A stretch of 64,000 nt of DNA from assembly GCF_046159835.1 (NCBI RefSeq), contig NZ_JBJXCY010000001.1:1776887-1840886 (forward strand), read 5' to 3'. Of this stretch, positions 41,498 through 52,715 are shown in pieces (the first letter of the stretch is position 1; each line of letters begins with the position of its first letter). Made by a program: the position numbers and the translations under genes. Under the pieces are notes generated by a model that saw only the letters and a program-made list of their open reading frames with translations, was not told the origin of the DNA and searched no databases. Source of the stretch: JACKJK01 sp046159835. GTDB lineage: Bacteria > Pseudomonadota > Alphaproteobacteria > Rhizobiales > Tepidamorphaceae.

Positions 41498-42016
41498 TTA
41501 GGCCGCCTCGCCCTTGTCGGCATAGGCCTGAATGACACGGGCCACCTGGCCGCCCGGTGCCTGGACAACCTGCGCGATACGGCTCGCGGGGGTCTGAACC
41601 ATTCCCACGATCTTGGCGCGCAGTTCGTCGAGTGACGGCAGCGAGGCCAGGGCCTTCACACCGTCTGCATCGAGCGCGGTCTGCCCCATGCCGCCACCCA
41701 GGACAACGAGCTTGTCCTTGGTCTTGGCGTATTCCGTCGCGACCTTCGGAGCAGCAACCGGATCGTCCGAATAGGCGATCAGGGTCTGTCCCTCGAAGAG
41801 CGACGTCATATGGGCCAGGTCAGTGCCTTCAAGAGCAATCTTGGCGAGCCGGTTCTTGGCCACCTTCACCTGCGCGCCGGCTTCCTTCATCTTCCCCCGA
41901 AGGGTCGTCATGTCGGAAACGGACAGGCCGGCATAGTGGGCAACAACGACAACGCCCGTTGACTTGAACGTGTCGTTAAGCGTCGAGACGAGCTCTTGCT
42001 TTTCCGCTCTATCCAC
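41498..42016 (-). CDS. rplJ: 50S ribosomal protein L10
   Basis: A 172-residue stalk base protein that anchors L7/L12 dimers. I start it at GTG 42016 (then DRAEKQELVSTLND), with GGAG 7 nt upstream. The longer open frame to 42238 crosses the leader RNA and is not conserved. It contains STGVVVVAHYAGLSVSDM and VKVAKNRLAKIALEGT. In many bacteria the L10-L12 complex represses its own leader. Confidence 0.97.
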   Translation of the reverse strand: MDRAEKQELVSTLNDTFKSTGVVVVAHYAGLSVSDMTTLRGKMKEAGAQVKVAKNRLAKIALEGTDLAHMTSLFEGQTLIAYSDDPVAAPKVATEYAKTKDKLVVLGGGMGQTALDADGVKALASLPSLDELRAKIVGMVQTPASRIAQVVQAPGGQVARVIQAYADKGEAA

Positions 42017-42404
42017 TTGCTCTCTCCAGTCTGGCGGTCTGCCTTGCGACATCCCGCCGGTTGCACAAGCTGCTTGCCCCTGCCCTGCTGCCGTCGGCGA
42101 CACGGTGGGCGCATGCAGCGCGTATCCCTGTCCCGCCAGACGGTAGCTTCGTGCAAACGAGCACGAGGCACGCCTTGAGCAACGTGGCTCGAACAGATCT
42201 CCAGCGGGAAAACCCGCGAAAAACCGGTTCGTACCCATCTCATGCTGGCCGGAAACCCGATTAAGCCGTCAGCCGAAGCCTCTGGCGCCCGCAATCTCGG
42301 ACAGGACCGGCTCGCTGGACCTTCAACAGGCCCTTGAACCGGCTGATCCCCGCGCCACGCAAACACGCGCCGCGGGGAAGCTCGTGAAACGTCGTGCCGC
42401 GGAC
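42017..42404 (-). promoter_or_regulatory. rplJ leader region with stem-loops
   Basis: A 388-nt gap between rplA and rplJ, the position of the L10 autoregulatory leader in other bacteria. It holds a stem CCCCGCG/CGCGGGG (42348-42354 with 42371-42377) shortly after the rplA stop, and several GC-rich repeats further down. I see no T run and no confident promoter, and I could not match an L10-binding consensus by eye. Confidence 0.4.
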
Positions 42405-43100
42405 TTAGCCCTGCGAGATGCTCGACGTGTCGATGCTGACGCCGGGCCCCATGGTGGAGCTCAGCGCGATGCGCTTCAGGTAGGTGCCCTTGGCACCGGC
42501 GGGCTTGGCCTTGATGACCGCGTCCACCAGAGCGCGAATGTTCTCTTCCAGCGCGTTCTCGGCAAAGCTCGCCTTGCCGACGCCGGCATGAACGATGCCG
42601 GCCTTCTCGGCGCGGAATTCGACGGCACCGCCCTTGGCGCCTTCGACCGCGGCCTTCACGTCTGCCGTGACGGTGCCGACCTTCGGGTTCGGCATCATGC
42701 CGCGCGGGCCGAGCACCTTACCCAGACGACCGACAAGCGGCATCATGTCCGGGGTGGCAATGCAGCGGTCGAAGTCGATCTTGCCGGACTGGACCGTCTC
42801 GACGAGATCTTCCGCACCGACGATGTCTGCGCCGGCTGCCTTGGCCTCGTCGGCCTTGTCGCCGCGCGCGAAGACCGCAACGCGAACCGAACGTCCGGTG
42901 CCGTTGGGCAGCGTGCAGACGCCGCGAACCATCTGGTCGGCGTGACGCGGGTCGACACCGAGATTGATGGCCAGCTCGACGGTCTCGTCAAACTTCGCCG
43001 TGGCGCGCTCCTTGACGGCCTTGACGGCCTCTTCGAGCGTGATCGTGACCGAGCGGTCGATGCCCTCACGGGCCTTGTTCATGCGCTTTCCGTTTGCCAT
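42405..43100 (-). CDS. rplA: 50S ribosomal protein L1
   Basis: A 231-residue protein of the mobile L1 stalk at the E site. In E. coli it represses the rplKA mRNA. VDPRHADQMVRGVCTLPNGTG-type sequence and GRLGKVLGPRGMMPNPKVGT are diagnostic. It lies 4 nt after rplK, so the two are coupled. Confidence 0.98.
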   Translation of the reverse strand: MANGKRMNKAREGIDRSVTITLEEAVKAVKERATAKFDETVELAINLGVDPRHADQMVRGVCTLPNGTGRSVRVAVFARGDKADEAKAAGADIVGAEDLVETVQSGKIDFDRCIATPDMMPLVGRLGKVLGPRGMMPNPKVGTVTADVKAAVEGAKGGAVEFRAEKAGIVHAGVGKASFAENALEENIRALVDAVIKAKPAGAKGTYLKRIALSSTMGPGVSIDTSSISQG

Positions 43101-43104
43101 GACC

Positions 43105-43533
43105 TTATCCCTCGACCGTCAGGCCCATCGAACGGGCAGAGCCCTCGACGATCTTCATCGCCGCTTCGATGTCGTTTGCATTGAGATCGGGCATCTTCGT
43201 TTCCGCGATCTCGCGAACCTGTGCGCGGGTGACCTTGCCGGCCTTCTCGCGCCCGGGGGCCTTGGAGCCGGAATTGATCTTCGCGGCCTGCTTCAGCAGG
43301 TGCGAGGCCGGCGGGGTCTTGACCTCGAAGGCAAACGACTTGTCCTGGAAGATCGTGATGATCGTCGGACAGGGCGCACCCTTCTCCATGTTCTGGGTCT
43401 TCGCGTTGAAGTCCTTGCAGAACTGCATGATGTTGAGGCCACGCTGACCAAGCGCAGGGCCGATCGGCGGGGACGGCGTTGCCGCACCTGCCGGCACCTG
43501 CAACTTGAGGTAGCCGATAATCTTCTTTGCCAT
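43105..43533 (-). CDS. rplK: 50S ribosomal protein L11
   Basis: A 142-residue protein of the GTPase-associated centre, needed for the stringent response. LQVPAGAATPSPPIGPALGQ and GLNIMQFCKDFNAKT are conserved. It lies 118 nt after nusG and 4 nt before rplA. Confidence 0.98.
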   Translation of the reverse strand: MAKKIIGYLKLQVPAGAATPSPPIGPALGQRGLNIMQFCKDFNAKTQNMEKGAPCPTIITIFQDKSFAFEVKTPPASHLLKQAAKINSGSKAPGREKAGKVTRAQVREIAETKMPDLNANDIEAAMKIVEGSARSMGLTVEG

Positions 43534-43651
43534 ACTCTTTGCTCTTCCTGTTTCGGCTTGCGGTCAGACCGCCTGCCTGGACTTGAGTTGCGTGGTCCGG
43601 CTGACCGCTACGGCTGGCAACCGCAGGGCACCTCCCACGCGCCTTGACGGA

Positions 43652-44182
43652 TCAGGTCTTTTCGACCTGCCCGTATTCGAGTTCGACCGGGGTCGCCCGG
43701 CCGAAGATCGAAACCGCAACCTTGAGCCGCGCGCGTTCCTCGTCGACTTCCTCGACGTGTCCCGAGAACGAGGCGAAGGGGCCGTCGGCAACGCGAACCT
43801 GCTCGCCAACCTCGAAGCTGATCGTCGGCTTGGGCCGGTCGATGCCTTCCTGCACCTGGTGCAGGATGTTCATCGCTTCGGATTCGCGAATCGGGGTCGG
43901 CTTGTTGTTCGCCCCCAGGAACCCGGTGACCTTCGGCGTGTTCTTGATCAGGTGGTAGGCGGTGTCGGTCATGTCCATCTTGACCAGGACATAACCGGGA
44001 AAGAACTTGCGTTCCGCGTCGACCTTGCGGCCACGGCGCACTTCCACAACCTTCTCGGTCGGCACGAGGATTTCCTCGAAGGCCTCGGAGACACCAGTCT
44101 GGTCGGCCTTCTCCTGGATAGCCTCCGCGACCTTCTTCTCGAAGTTCGAGTAGGTGTGAACAATGTACCAGCGCTTGGCCAA
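43652..44182 (-). CDS. nusG: Transcription antitermination/termination factor NusG
   Basis: A 176-residue elongation factor that links RNA polymerase to Rho or to the ribosome. The N-terminal domain opens AKRWYIVHTYSNFEKKVAE, and the KOW domain has GEQVRVADGPFASFSGHVEE. The start codon is TTG at 44182, with GGAG 6 nt upstream. It lies 12 nt after secE. Confidence 0.97.
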   Translation of the reverse strand: MAKRWYIVHTYSNFEKKVAEAIQEKADQTGVSEAFEEILVPTEKVVEVRRGRKVDAERKFFPGYVLVKMDMTDTAYHLIKNTPKVTGFLGANNKPTPIRESEAMNILHQVQEGIDRPKPTISFEVGEQVRVADGPFASFSGHVEEVDEERARLKVAVSIFGRATPVELEYGQVEKT

Positions 44183-44194
44183 ATCGATCTCCCT

Positions 44195-44395
44195 CTAACG
44201 CCCAAAACCGAGCAGCTGGCTGACAAGCCAGCCGATCGTCTGGTCGATCGCCAGGAAGAACAGGCTCGCCAGCAACACCATGATGAACACCATGATGGTG
44301 GTGATGATGGTCTCGCGGCGGGACGGCCAAGTTACCTTCGCAACTTCCGTCCGAACCTGCTGCAGGAACGTGACTGGATTGGTCTTCGAAGCCAT
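44195..44395 (-). CDS. secE: Preprotein translocase subunit SecE
   Basis: A 66-residue single-helix SecE. The amphipathic RTEVAKVTWPSRRETIITT segment (residues about 15-33) is followed by one membrane helix (MVFIMVLLASLFFLAID). It clamps the two halves of SecY. It lies 12 nt before nusG in the universal secE-nusG pair and behind its own promoter at 44472-44500. Confidence 0.97.
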   Translation of the reverse strand: MASKTNPVTFLQQVRTEVAKVTWPSRRETIITTIMVFIMVLLASLFFLAIDQTIGWLVSQLLGFGR

Positions 44396-44471
44396 ACGGG
44401 CCGGAACTTCCGTGGGAAATGGGTCAAAACAATCGGGCGCGCTGGCATGGCCCGCGCGCCTCGTAATGGTC

Positions 44472-44500
44472 TACATAACGACCGGCAAAGAGATTCTCAA
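44472..44500 (-). promoter_or_regulatory. Probable promoter of secE-nusG
   Basis: On the minus strand TTGAGA (44495-44500) and TATGTA (44472-44477) are separated by 17 nt, about 75 nt upstream of secE. The spacing is ideal and each box matches four of six consensus bases or better. Confidence 0.55.
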
Positions 44501-44571
44501 GAGGCAATCTGTGATATTCAGCACTGGCGGGCCTGTGCGAGAGGACCCTCCAGCCGAGTGAAGTCCTGATT

Positions 44572-45624
44572 ATGCCAAATCCGCTCTTTTTCCCAAAGCC
44601 TTTTTATTCAGCCCCCGCCCTGCCCTACCGCCGCGCCCGCTTCCGCCACAAGCTCAACCGTGCGGTGAAGAAGCTCGCGCAGGCTGTCAGCGCCCCGGTC
44701 TCCGTGCCCGACATTTCCATCGCGGACTGGGCCGAGCATCCCTCCATCATGAATGTCCGTCTGACGCGGACGTCCAGCTCCATCACGGCGCACCTGCCGG
44801 ACTGGCCCCATGACTGGATGACCAAGGAGACGCTTCACCGCCTGCCGGCCTTCATCTACCTGCTCGCGCGTTGCCCCGCGGCAGTCGATGACATCGTCGT
44901 CGATCTCTCCGATGGCGACTGGCCGGGTGCAGGCCTGCTCTCGCCGTCGAGTTTCCGGGACGACGTCATCCTCGTCCCCGATCCGATCTTCTATTCCCGC
45001 CGCGCCTATGCCGAGATCCGCAATTCAGCCGCAACCATCACCCACGACTGGCGCGCGCGCCGCACCGAGATTTGCTGGCGCGGGTCGGATACGGGCTGTG
45101 GCGCGAGGATGGCCGTCGCGGACGCGACCAACAATCCGCTGGTGCGCCAGCGGCTGCGCGCAGCACTCCTGCTTAAGGATCATCCCGCCTGTGACATGCG
45201 CTTCATCGGGTCGGAATATGGGCCAACCTACGAACGGCACTACGAGCAAATCGGCGTGCTGGGCGAATGGGTCGCGCCCGACGAATGGCTGAAAGACCGC
45301 TATGGCCTCGTCTTCGACGGCCATTCTAATTCGTGGTCCAGCTTCATGGAGCGCATGCTTCAGGGCTGCTGTGTCATCAAGGCCGACAGCCCCTTCGGCT
45401 ACCGCCAGTGGTATTACGACCGCCTCACCCCGTGGGAGCACTATGTTCCGGTTCGCGCCGACCTGTCGGACCTGACGGAGAAGGTCGACTGGGCCCGTGC
45501 GAACGAGGACGAAGCCGAAGCCATCGCCGCCAACGGCAAGGCGCTCGCCTGGTCCATGACCTTGAAGAGCGAGACCGACGACGCCGTCGCCCGCATCACC
45601 CGCCATTTCGGTGTGACGGGCTGA
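44572..45624 (+). CDS. GT90/CAP10-type glycosyltransferase
   Basis: A 350-residue protein. The C-terminal half has the CAP10 pattern: WRGSDTG (169-175), FDGHSNSWSSF (248-258), a segment with YRQWYYDRLTPWEHYVPV near 280-297, and a final IAANGKALAW helix. Family members add xylose or glucose to capsule, LPS or proteins; the substrate here is unknown. It is on the plus strand, divergent from secE and convergent with tRNA-Trp, and has no partner genes beside it. It looks like an insertion into the old tufB-trnW-secE order. Confidence 0.82.
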   Translation: MPNPLFFPKPFYSAPALPYRRARFRHKLNRAVKKLAQAVSAPVSVPDISIADWAEHPSIMNVRLTRTSSSITAHLPDWPHDWMTKETLHRLPAFIYLLARCPAAVDDIVVDLSDGDWPGAGLLSPSSFRDDVILVPDPIFYSRRAYAEIRNSAATITHDWRARRTEICWRGSDTGCGARMAVADATNNPLVRQRLRAALLLKDHPACDMRFIGSEYGPTYERHYEQIGVLGEWVAPDEWLKDRYGLVFDGHSNSWSSFMERMLQGCCVIKADSPFGYRQWYYDRLTPWEHYVPVRADLSDLTEKVDWARANEDEAEAIAANGKALAWSMTLKSETDDAVARITRHFGVTG

Positions 45625-45654
45625 GAAGATCGAAGATTTTCGGTGGGACGAGAA

Positions 45655-45730
<76 letters not shown>

Positions 45731-45769
45731 GCATGGCGTTGCCGCCAGTCCGGCGAGCCGGAGCGCTGT

Positions 45770-45798
45770 TCTCTAATCTCTCTTGCCGCGCGCTTCAA
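45770..45798 (-). promoter_or_regulatory. Possible promoter of tRNA-Trp
   Basis: On the minus strand TTGAAG (45793-45798) and TAGAGA (45770-45775) are 17 nt apart and end 40 nt before the tRNA. The -10 box is weak, so this is tentative. Confidence 0.38.
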
Positions 45799-45842
45799 GT
45801 GCCTGTGGCATCCGATTGTTTGCCAACCCGGATCAAAGTCCT

Positions 45843-46505
45843 TCAGGCGCGCTCCAGCGCATCGATATCGCCCGCCTCGATGGCAGGAAGCGCCGCCTCG
45901 ATGCGCGCTATGTCCCAGTACCACCACCGCACGGCGAGCAGTCGCGCAATCGTTTCGTCGTCAAACCGCGTCCGCACCACGCGCGCCGGGTCGCCCGCAA
46001 CGATTGAGTAAGGCGGCACGTCGCGGCTGACGACTGCCTTCGCGCCGACGATCGCCCCATCGCCAATGGTGACACCCGGCAGCACGGTTGCCTCGTATCC
46101 AAGCCAGACGTCGTTCCCGATTACCGTGTCGCCGTAACCTGCCACCTCGTCCACGTAGGCCGTCATGGTGTCGGGATTGAACACGCGGAACGGAAAGGCC
46201 GAAAGGCCGCGCATCGGGTGATTGGCGGACGCGGTTATAAAGCGCACCCCATGGGCGATCTGGCAGAACCGACCGATCCGCAGTTTCTCCGGCGAACCGG
46301 GATAAAGGTAAGGCGCGATGCGGGCGGCATGGTCGTCGACCGTCTCGAAGTCGGAATAATAGGTGTAGTCGCCGAACTCGACATTGGGATGGTCGATGAC
46401 ATTGGCGAGAAAGACGGTGTTGGGGTGAACGTCGCCGTTGGGCAGCGTGATGGGATGGCGCGCACGCGCATCCGGAAAGGGTCGTGACGTACCTAGTCGT
46501 GACAT
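45843..46505 (-). CDS. CatB/Vat-like O-acetyltransferase (left-handed beta-helix)
   Basis: A 220-residue hexapeptide-repeat acetyltransferase. Features are the N-terminal YYSDFETVDDHAARIAPYL, the catalytic-histidine region SANHPMRGLSAFPF, and IGNDVWLGYEATVLPGVTIG repeats ending in VVSRDVPPYSIVAGDPA. Relatives acetylate chloramphenicol or streptogramins, but most genomic copies act on sugars or unknown acceptors. A resistance role cannot be inferred. It stands alone between tRNA-Trp and tufB. Confidence 0.9.
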   Translation of the reverse strand: MSRLGTSRPFPDARARHPITLPNGDVHPNTVFLANVIDHPNVEFGDYTYYSDFETVDDHAARIAPYLYPGSPEKLRIGRFCQIAHGVRFITASANHPMRGLSAFPFRVFNPDTMTAYVDEVAGYGDTVIGNDVWLGYEATVLPGVTIGDGAIVGAKAVVSRDVPPYSIVAGDPARVVRTRFDDETIARLLAVRWWYWDIARIEAALPAIEAGDIDALERA

Positions 46506-46592
46506 GGTGATCCTCGTCGCTTTCGTTGAAACACGGTTTCAGTGCGCTGCGCTGATCACGTCACCCTCCCTTGGCTGCGATGGCCTTGCCGA

Positions 46593-46622
46593 AACAAAAG
46601 AAGCGGGCCGAAGCCCGCTTCT
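46593..46622 (-). terminator. Rho-independent terminator after tufB
   Basis: AGAAGCGGGC (46599-46608) pairs perfectly with GCCCGCTTCT (46613-46622) around a CGAA tetraloop. On the minus strand it is followed by TTTTGTTTC. It lies about 50 nt after the tufB stop. Confidence 0.88.
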
Positions 46623-46671
46623 GATATCTGATGCCGGCTGATGCTCGGCACCACCCGACAGCCGTCGCGTG

Positions 46672-47847
<1,176 letters not shown>

Positions 47848-48107
47848 GAGTCGGGGCTCCAAATGGTCTCGTTGATGCGCGGCAGTTCATCCGCCGCCCT
47901 TGTCGCGCCCCGCGCGTTAAGAGATATGGGCGAAAGACGCAAGAAAAAAGTTGACGTGACCACGCGCAATCGCACACGCCCCGCCGACATGGGGCCTGCT
48001 GCACTCGATTTGTCGAAAATTGACTCAGCCGGCTGCGAGACTGCCAAGAGTCATGGCGAGAACGTCACCGTAGTGCAAAGCGCGGGTTGGTGCGACCCAA
48101 CCACCAT

Positions 48108-48135
48108 TTGTCTCGTGGAACTCGCCACGAGACAA
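48108..48135 (-). other. Perfect 11-bp inverted repeat after tRNA-Gly
   Basis: TTGTCTCGTGG (48108-48118) and CCACGAGACAA (48125-48135) form a hairpin starting 4 nt after the tRNA-Gly 3' end. No T run follows on either strand. It may mark 3' processing of the tRNA or a Rho-dependent stop. The rest of the 292-nt gap to tufB shows no gene and no confident promoter. Confidence 0.55.
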
Positions 48136-48139
48136 CGAT

Positions 48140-48213
48140 TGGAGCGGGTAGCGGGAATCGAACCCGCGTCTTCAGCTTGGAAGGCTGTTGCTCTACCCCT
48201 GAGCTATACCCGC
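48140..48213 (-). tRNA. tRNA-Gly (anticodon TCC)
   Basis: On the minus strand the acceptor GCGGGTA pairs with TACCCGC, the D arm is GCTCAGGGGTAGAGC, the anticodon loop CTTCCAA gives TCC, the T arm is CGGGTTCGATTCCCG, and CCA is encoded. It is the second tRNA of the tufB operon. Confidence 0.97.
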
Positions 48214-48455
48214 TTGAACGTCGTTGATCGTCGGCAAGATATAATCACCTGCCCCACACTGCCAGCCGCAAAATTCATTTCGGCGTGCGTCTCGGCAAAT
48301 CTTGCGCTCCCTCGAACACTCGGGTGTTCGCAAGCCCGACCGGGCGCCGCGCCCTTGGCGCGCCCTCTCTGGAGCGAGGCGGCCGAAGACCGCGACAGCG
48401 TGAAGAGGATATCCCGCATCTAGGGCTGGCGCGGCGGCTAGATGCAAGGAAATGA

Positions 48456-48540
48456 TGGTGGAGGGGGTTGGATTCGAACCAACGTAGGCATAGCCAACGG
48501 GTTTACAGCCCGTCCCCTTTAGCCACTCGGGCACCCCTCC
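48456..48540 (-). tRNA. tRNA-Tyr (anticodon GTA)
   Basis: A class II tRNA of 85 nt. On the minus strand the acceptor GGAGGGG pairs with CCCCTCC, the anticodon loop CTGTAAA gives GTA, a long variable arm follows, the T arm is TTGGTTCGAATCCAA, and CCA is encoded. It is first in the tRNA-tufB transcript. Confidence 0.97.
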
Positions 48541-48592
48541 ACGGAGTTCGCAAACAAACGCCGGAAATGATCCGGCGGCGCAGCGAGCGCGC

Positions 48593-48621
48593 TTTATGAA
48601 AATGAATGGTCCGGGTGTCAA
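48593..48621 (-). promoter_or_regulatory. Promoter of the tRNA-Tyr/tRNA-Gly/tufB operon
   Basis: On the minus strand a perfect TTGACA (48616-48621) and CATAAA (48593-48598) are 17 nt apart. Transcription would start about 45 nt before tRNA-Tyr. It is also divergent from rlmB. Confidence 0.75.
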
Positions 48622-48708
48622 CCGCATTTCCCGCTGCAAAGCCCGCCAAAGTCACGCAGATGCCAATCTTGACGTGGCGCCGCGTCTTCGGCTGCGCTAT
48701 CAGGCGGC

Positions 48709-49521
48709 ATGAACAGACCAGATCACAAGCGAAACGCCCGAAAGGGCGCCCCCGGTGGACATCGAAAGCCTGGCGGCGGCAACGCGCCACCCGCCCCGCC
48801 CGAGCGGTTATCTCTCTACGGTTTGCACACGGTGGAAGCCGCCCTCGGCAACCCGCAGCGCAAGCTCTTCGAGCTGCACGCATCGGCGAATGCGCTGCGC
48901 AAGCTCGGCGATGCGGTTCCGGCCGGCTTGGAGGTCATCGAGACCCATCCGCGCGAACTTGACCGGCATTTCGGAAAGGACACGGTCCACCAGGGCGTGC
49001 GGCTGGATTGCGCGCCGATCCCGGATATGGCGCTGGACGATTTCCTCTTCGGCCCGAAGACGAAAGCTGCACGGCTTCTCGTGCTGGACCAGATCACCGA
49101 CCCGCACAATGTCGGCGCGATCCTGCGGTCCGCAGCTGCTTTCGCGGTTGATGCAATCGTCACGACCGCGCGGCATTCACCCGTTGAAAGTGCGGTTCTG
49201 GCGAAATCCGCATCCGGCGCGCTGGAATACGTGCCCTTCATCCGCGAGCGCAATCTCGCCGACGCCATGGCGCGCCTCGCCGAGAACGGCGTGCGCCTCA
49301 TCGGGCTGGATAGCGAGGGCGAAACGGACCTGGAAACGGTGACGGGCGCCTCGCCCTATGCGCTGGTGCTGGGGGCAGAAGGCAAAGGCCTGAGACAGAG
49401 AACGCGCGAACATTGCACTGTGCTCGCGCGTCTCGACATGCCGGGTGCGATCAAGAGCCTGAACGTCTCGAACGCGGCAGCGCTGGCGCTTTACGCCGCG
49501 CGGCGCGGGGAATCCTCGTAA
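48709..49521 (+). CDS. rlmB: 23S rRNA 2'-O-ribose methyltransferase, RlmB-like (SpoU family)
   Basis: A 270-residue SPOUT enzyme that methylates the ribose of a 23S rRNA guanosine (G2251 in E. coli). The three SpoU motifs are present: DQITDPHNVGAILRSA, LVLGAEGKGLR and SLNVSNAAALALY, which build the AdoMet trefoil knot. An N-terminal substrate-binding domain begins at LYGLHTVEAAL, after a basic disordered tail. RlmB is the closest match, though TrmH paralogues share these motifs. It is divergent from the tRNA-tufB operon. Confidence 0.88.
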   Translation: MNRPDHKRNARKGAPGGHRKPGGGNAPPAPPERLSLYGLHTVEAALGNPQRKLFELHASANALRKLGDAVPAGLEVIETHPRELDRHFGKDTVHQGVRLDCAPIPDMALDDFLFGPKTKAARLLVLDQITDPHNVGAILRSAAAFAVDAIVTTARHSPVESAVLAKSASGALEYVPFIRERNLADAMARLAENGVRLIGLDSEGETDLETVTGASPYALVLGAEGKGLRQRTREHCTVLARLDMPGAIKSLNVSNAAALALYAARRGESS

Positions 49522-49724
49522 AGCCGCGCGGTGCGCAGTTCCGGTGCAATCCGGTAGGCGATCAGCGGTGAGATGAGGAAGCTCGCGGCAACCGCGAGCG
49601 GGATCAGGTACATCGCATTGGCATTCAGCGCCGGGATCATCAGAACGGCGATGATGCCGAGGCCGAAGATGACCGGTGCGATCTGCATGGCGACGAGGGC
49701 GGTAATCTGATGGCGGGTTTTCAT
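49491..49724 (-). CDS. Small two-helix membrane protein, function unknown
   Basis: A 77-residue protein with two hydrophobic segments (about residues 9-29 and 38-60) joined by a short loop, and a charged C-terminus. I do not recognise a family. AGGAGGAG 6 nt before ATG 49724 strongly supports translation. Its last 31 nt overlap the 3' end of rlmB on the opposite strand. Confidence 0.7.
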   Translation of the reverse strand: MKTRHQITALVAMQIAPVIFGLGIIAVLMIPALNANAMYLIPLAVAASFLISPLIAYRIAPELRTARLYEDSPRRAA

Positions 49725-49894
49725 GCCTGCTCCTCCTGTAACAACTGGTGGGGAAACGTCGCCTTTCGGCCAAAAGTTCCGAACGACTCCCGCCGATATG
49801 ACGGTTCCGACCCCGCCGCGTGGAAAATAAGCGTTTCGGCCTCTTCAAGGGCAATTGACTTGGCGAATGCACGGCGGCAACCTCGCATCTTCAC

Positions 49895-50004
49895 CCGGGG
49901 GGTCCCGACAAGGGGCTGAGATATCGCTGGGCAGGCCGGATACGGCCATGCAGCGCGGTGACCCGACGAACCTGATCCAGTTCACACTGGCGGAGGGACG
50001 GTGC
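49895..50004 (+). promoter_or_regulatory. thiC leader: TPP riboswitch (THI element)
   Basis: The conserved pieces appear in order: GGGGTCCCGACAAGGGGCTGAGA, here spread over 49898-49921, then a variable stem, GACCCGACGAACCTGATCCAG near 49960-49980, and CTGGCGGAGGGA near 49987-49998. It lies about 110 nt upstream of thiC and should shut off translation or transcription when thiamine pyrophosphate is high. Confidence 0.95.
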
Positions 50005-50115
50005 TCATGCCCGCGCTACCGATATCGGCAAGTTCAAAGGCCCGTTCAGGCCGGGCAGCCCCACTTCATTCCCGAAGCGACTGGATCTCCACTGCTGTTG
50101 CACGGAGCATCCGAC

Positions 50116-51966
<1,851 letters not shown>

Positions 51967-51988
51967 CCGCGCACGGTCGCACAATGAA

Positions 51989-52018
51989 AAATGGCGGGCC
52001 TTTGCAGGCCCGCCATTT
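51989..52018. terminator. Bidirectional terminator between thiC and the convergent small gene
   Basis: AAATGGCGGGCCT (51989-52001) pairs perfectly with AGGCCCGCCATTT (52006-52018) around a TTGC loop, 13 bp. A/T-rich flanks on both sides suit termination from thiC on the plus strand and from the His/Tyr-rich gene on the minus strand. Confidence 0.88.
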
Positions 52019-52044
52019 GAATTTCTTCCATTCGCTTTCAGCGC

Positions 52045-52455
52045 CTAGTGGTGCCAGCGAAACCCGCCATGGGCGGTGAAGATACCCCGGTTGCGCGGCT
52101 CGTAGTGATAGACATAGCCGTAGCTGTGGCGCGGGTGGTGCGCGTAGTGATTGCGCACGCGGTGATGGCGGTAGTAGCCGTGGTTCGGCCCGACATAGAC
52201 ATAGCCCACGCCGCGGCGGTGGCTGTAGTAGCGCGCGTCGTAGCGGCAGTCGGCGCGGCGCGCCACGTACCAGTAGCCCGACGGGTGGTAGCGGTAACCC
52301 GACACGAACGGGAAATGCGTTCCCACGACATAGGCCGTGCGGTGGCGCTTGTGGGCATCTGCCGGTGCGGAATACCCGGCGAACACGCAGACGGCGAACG
52401 TCATCACCGCCATGCGCAGAAATTTGGCTGAGAAGATCTTTGAAACGAAGGACAT
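52045..52455 (-). CDS. Secreted histidine/tyrosine-rich protein, function unknown
   Basis: A 136-residue protein, start ATG 52455 (MSFVSKIF). Residues 1-34 are a signal peptide with cut near APADA. The mature part is packed with His, Tyr, Arg and Gly in short patterns such as YRYHPSGYWY and YYRHHRVRNHYAHH, and has a single cysteine. This could bind metals or polyphosphate in the periplasm, but I know no characterised family. It ends at a shared terminator with thiC. Confidence 0.72.
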   Translation of the reverse strand: MSFVSKIFSAKFLRMAVMTFAVCVFAGYSAPADAHKRHRTAYVVGTHFPFVSGYRYHPSGYWYVARRADCRYDARYYSHRRGVGYVYVGPNHGYYRHHRVRNHYAHHPRHSYGYVYHYEPRNRGIFTAHGGFRWHH

Positions 52456-52600
52456 GGATACGCGGCCTCTCTGGCACCGGCAAACACCCGGCACGTTTTC
52501 ATCTGGATTGCCGCATCACTTTACGTCAATTTGCGCCGGAATGCCGCTGCGTATCCGCGACAGGGTTAAGGCTTCCAAGTGCACCGAACCCCTTAACCGC

Positions 52601-52629
52601 TTGACCGCCATGATGGCTGCGGCTACACG
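52601..52629 (+). promoter_or_regulatory. Possible promoter of tRNA-Thr
   Basis: TTGACC (52601-52606) and TACACG (52624-52629) are 17 nt apart and end 10 nt before the tRNA. The -35 is good but the -10 is weak. Confidence 0.4.
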
Positions 52630-52639
52630 CGCGGCAGAT

Positions 52640-52715
<76 letters not shown>

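Noticed and set aside
42017..42238. N-terminal extension of rplJ by 74 codons
   Set aside because: It lies in the leader RNA; the normal L10 N-terminus starts at GTG 42016 with a good ribosome site.
45843..46505. Chloramphenicol or streptogramin resistance gene
   Set aside because: The fold matches CatB/Vat, but most chromosomal members are not resistance enzymes and no resistance context is present.
49855..50115. N-terminal extension of thiC by 87 codons
   Set aside because: The extension translates the TPP riboswitch; the conserved ThiC sequence begins at 50116.
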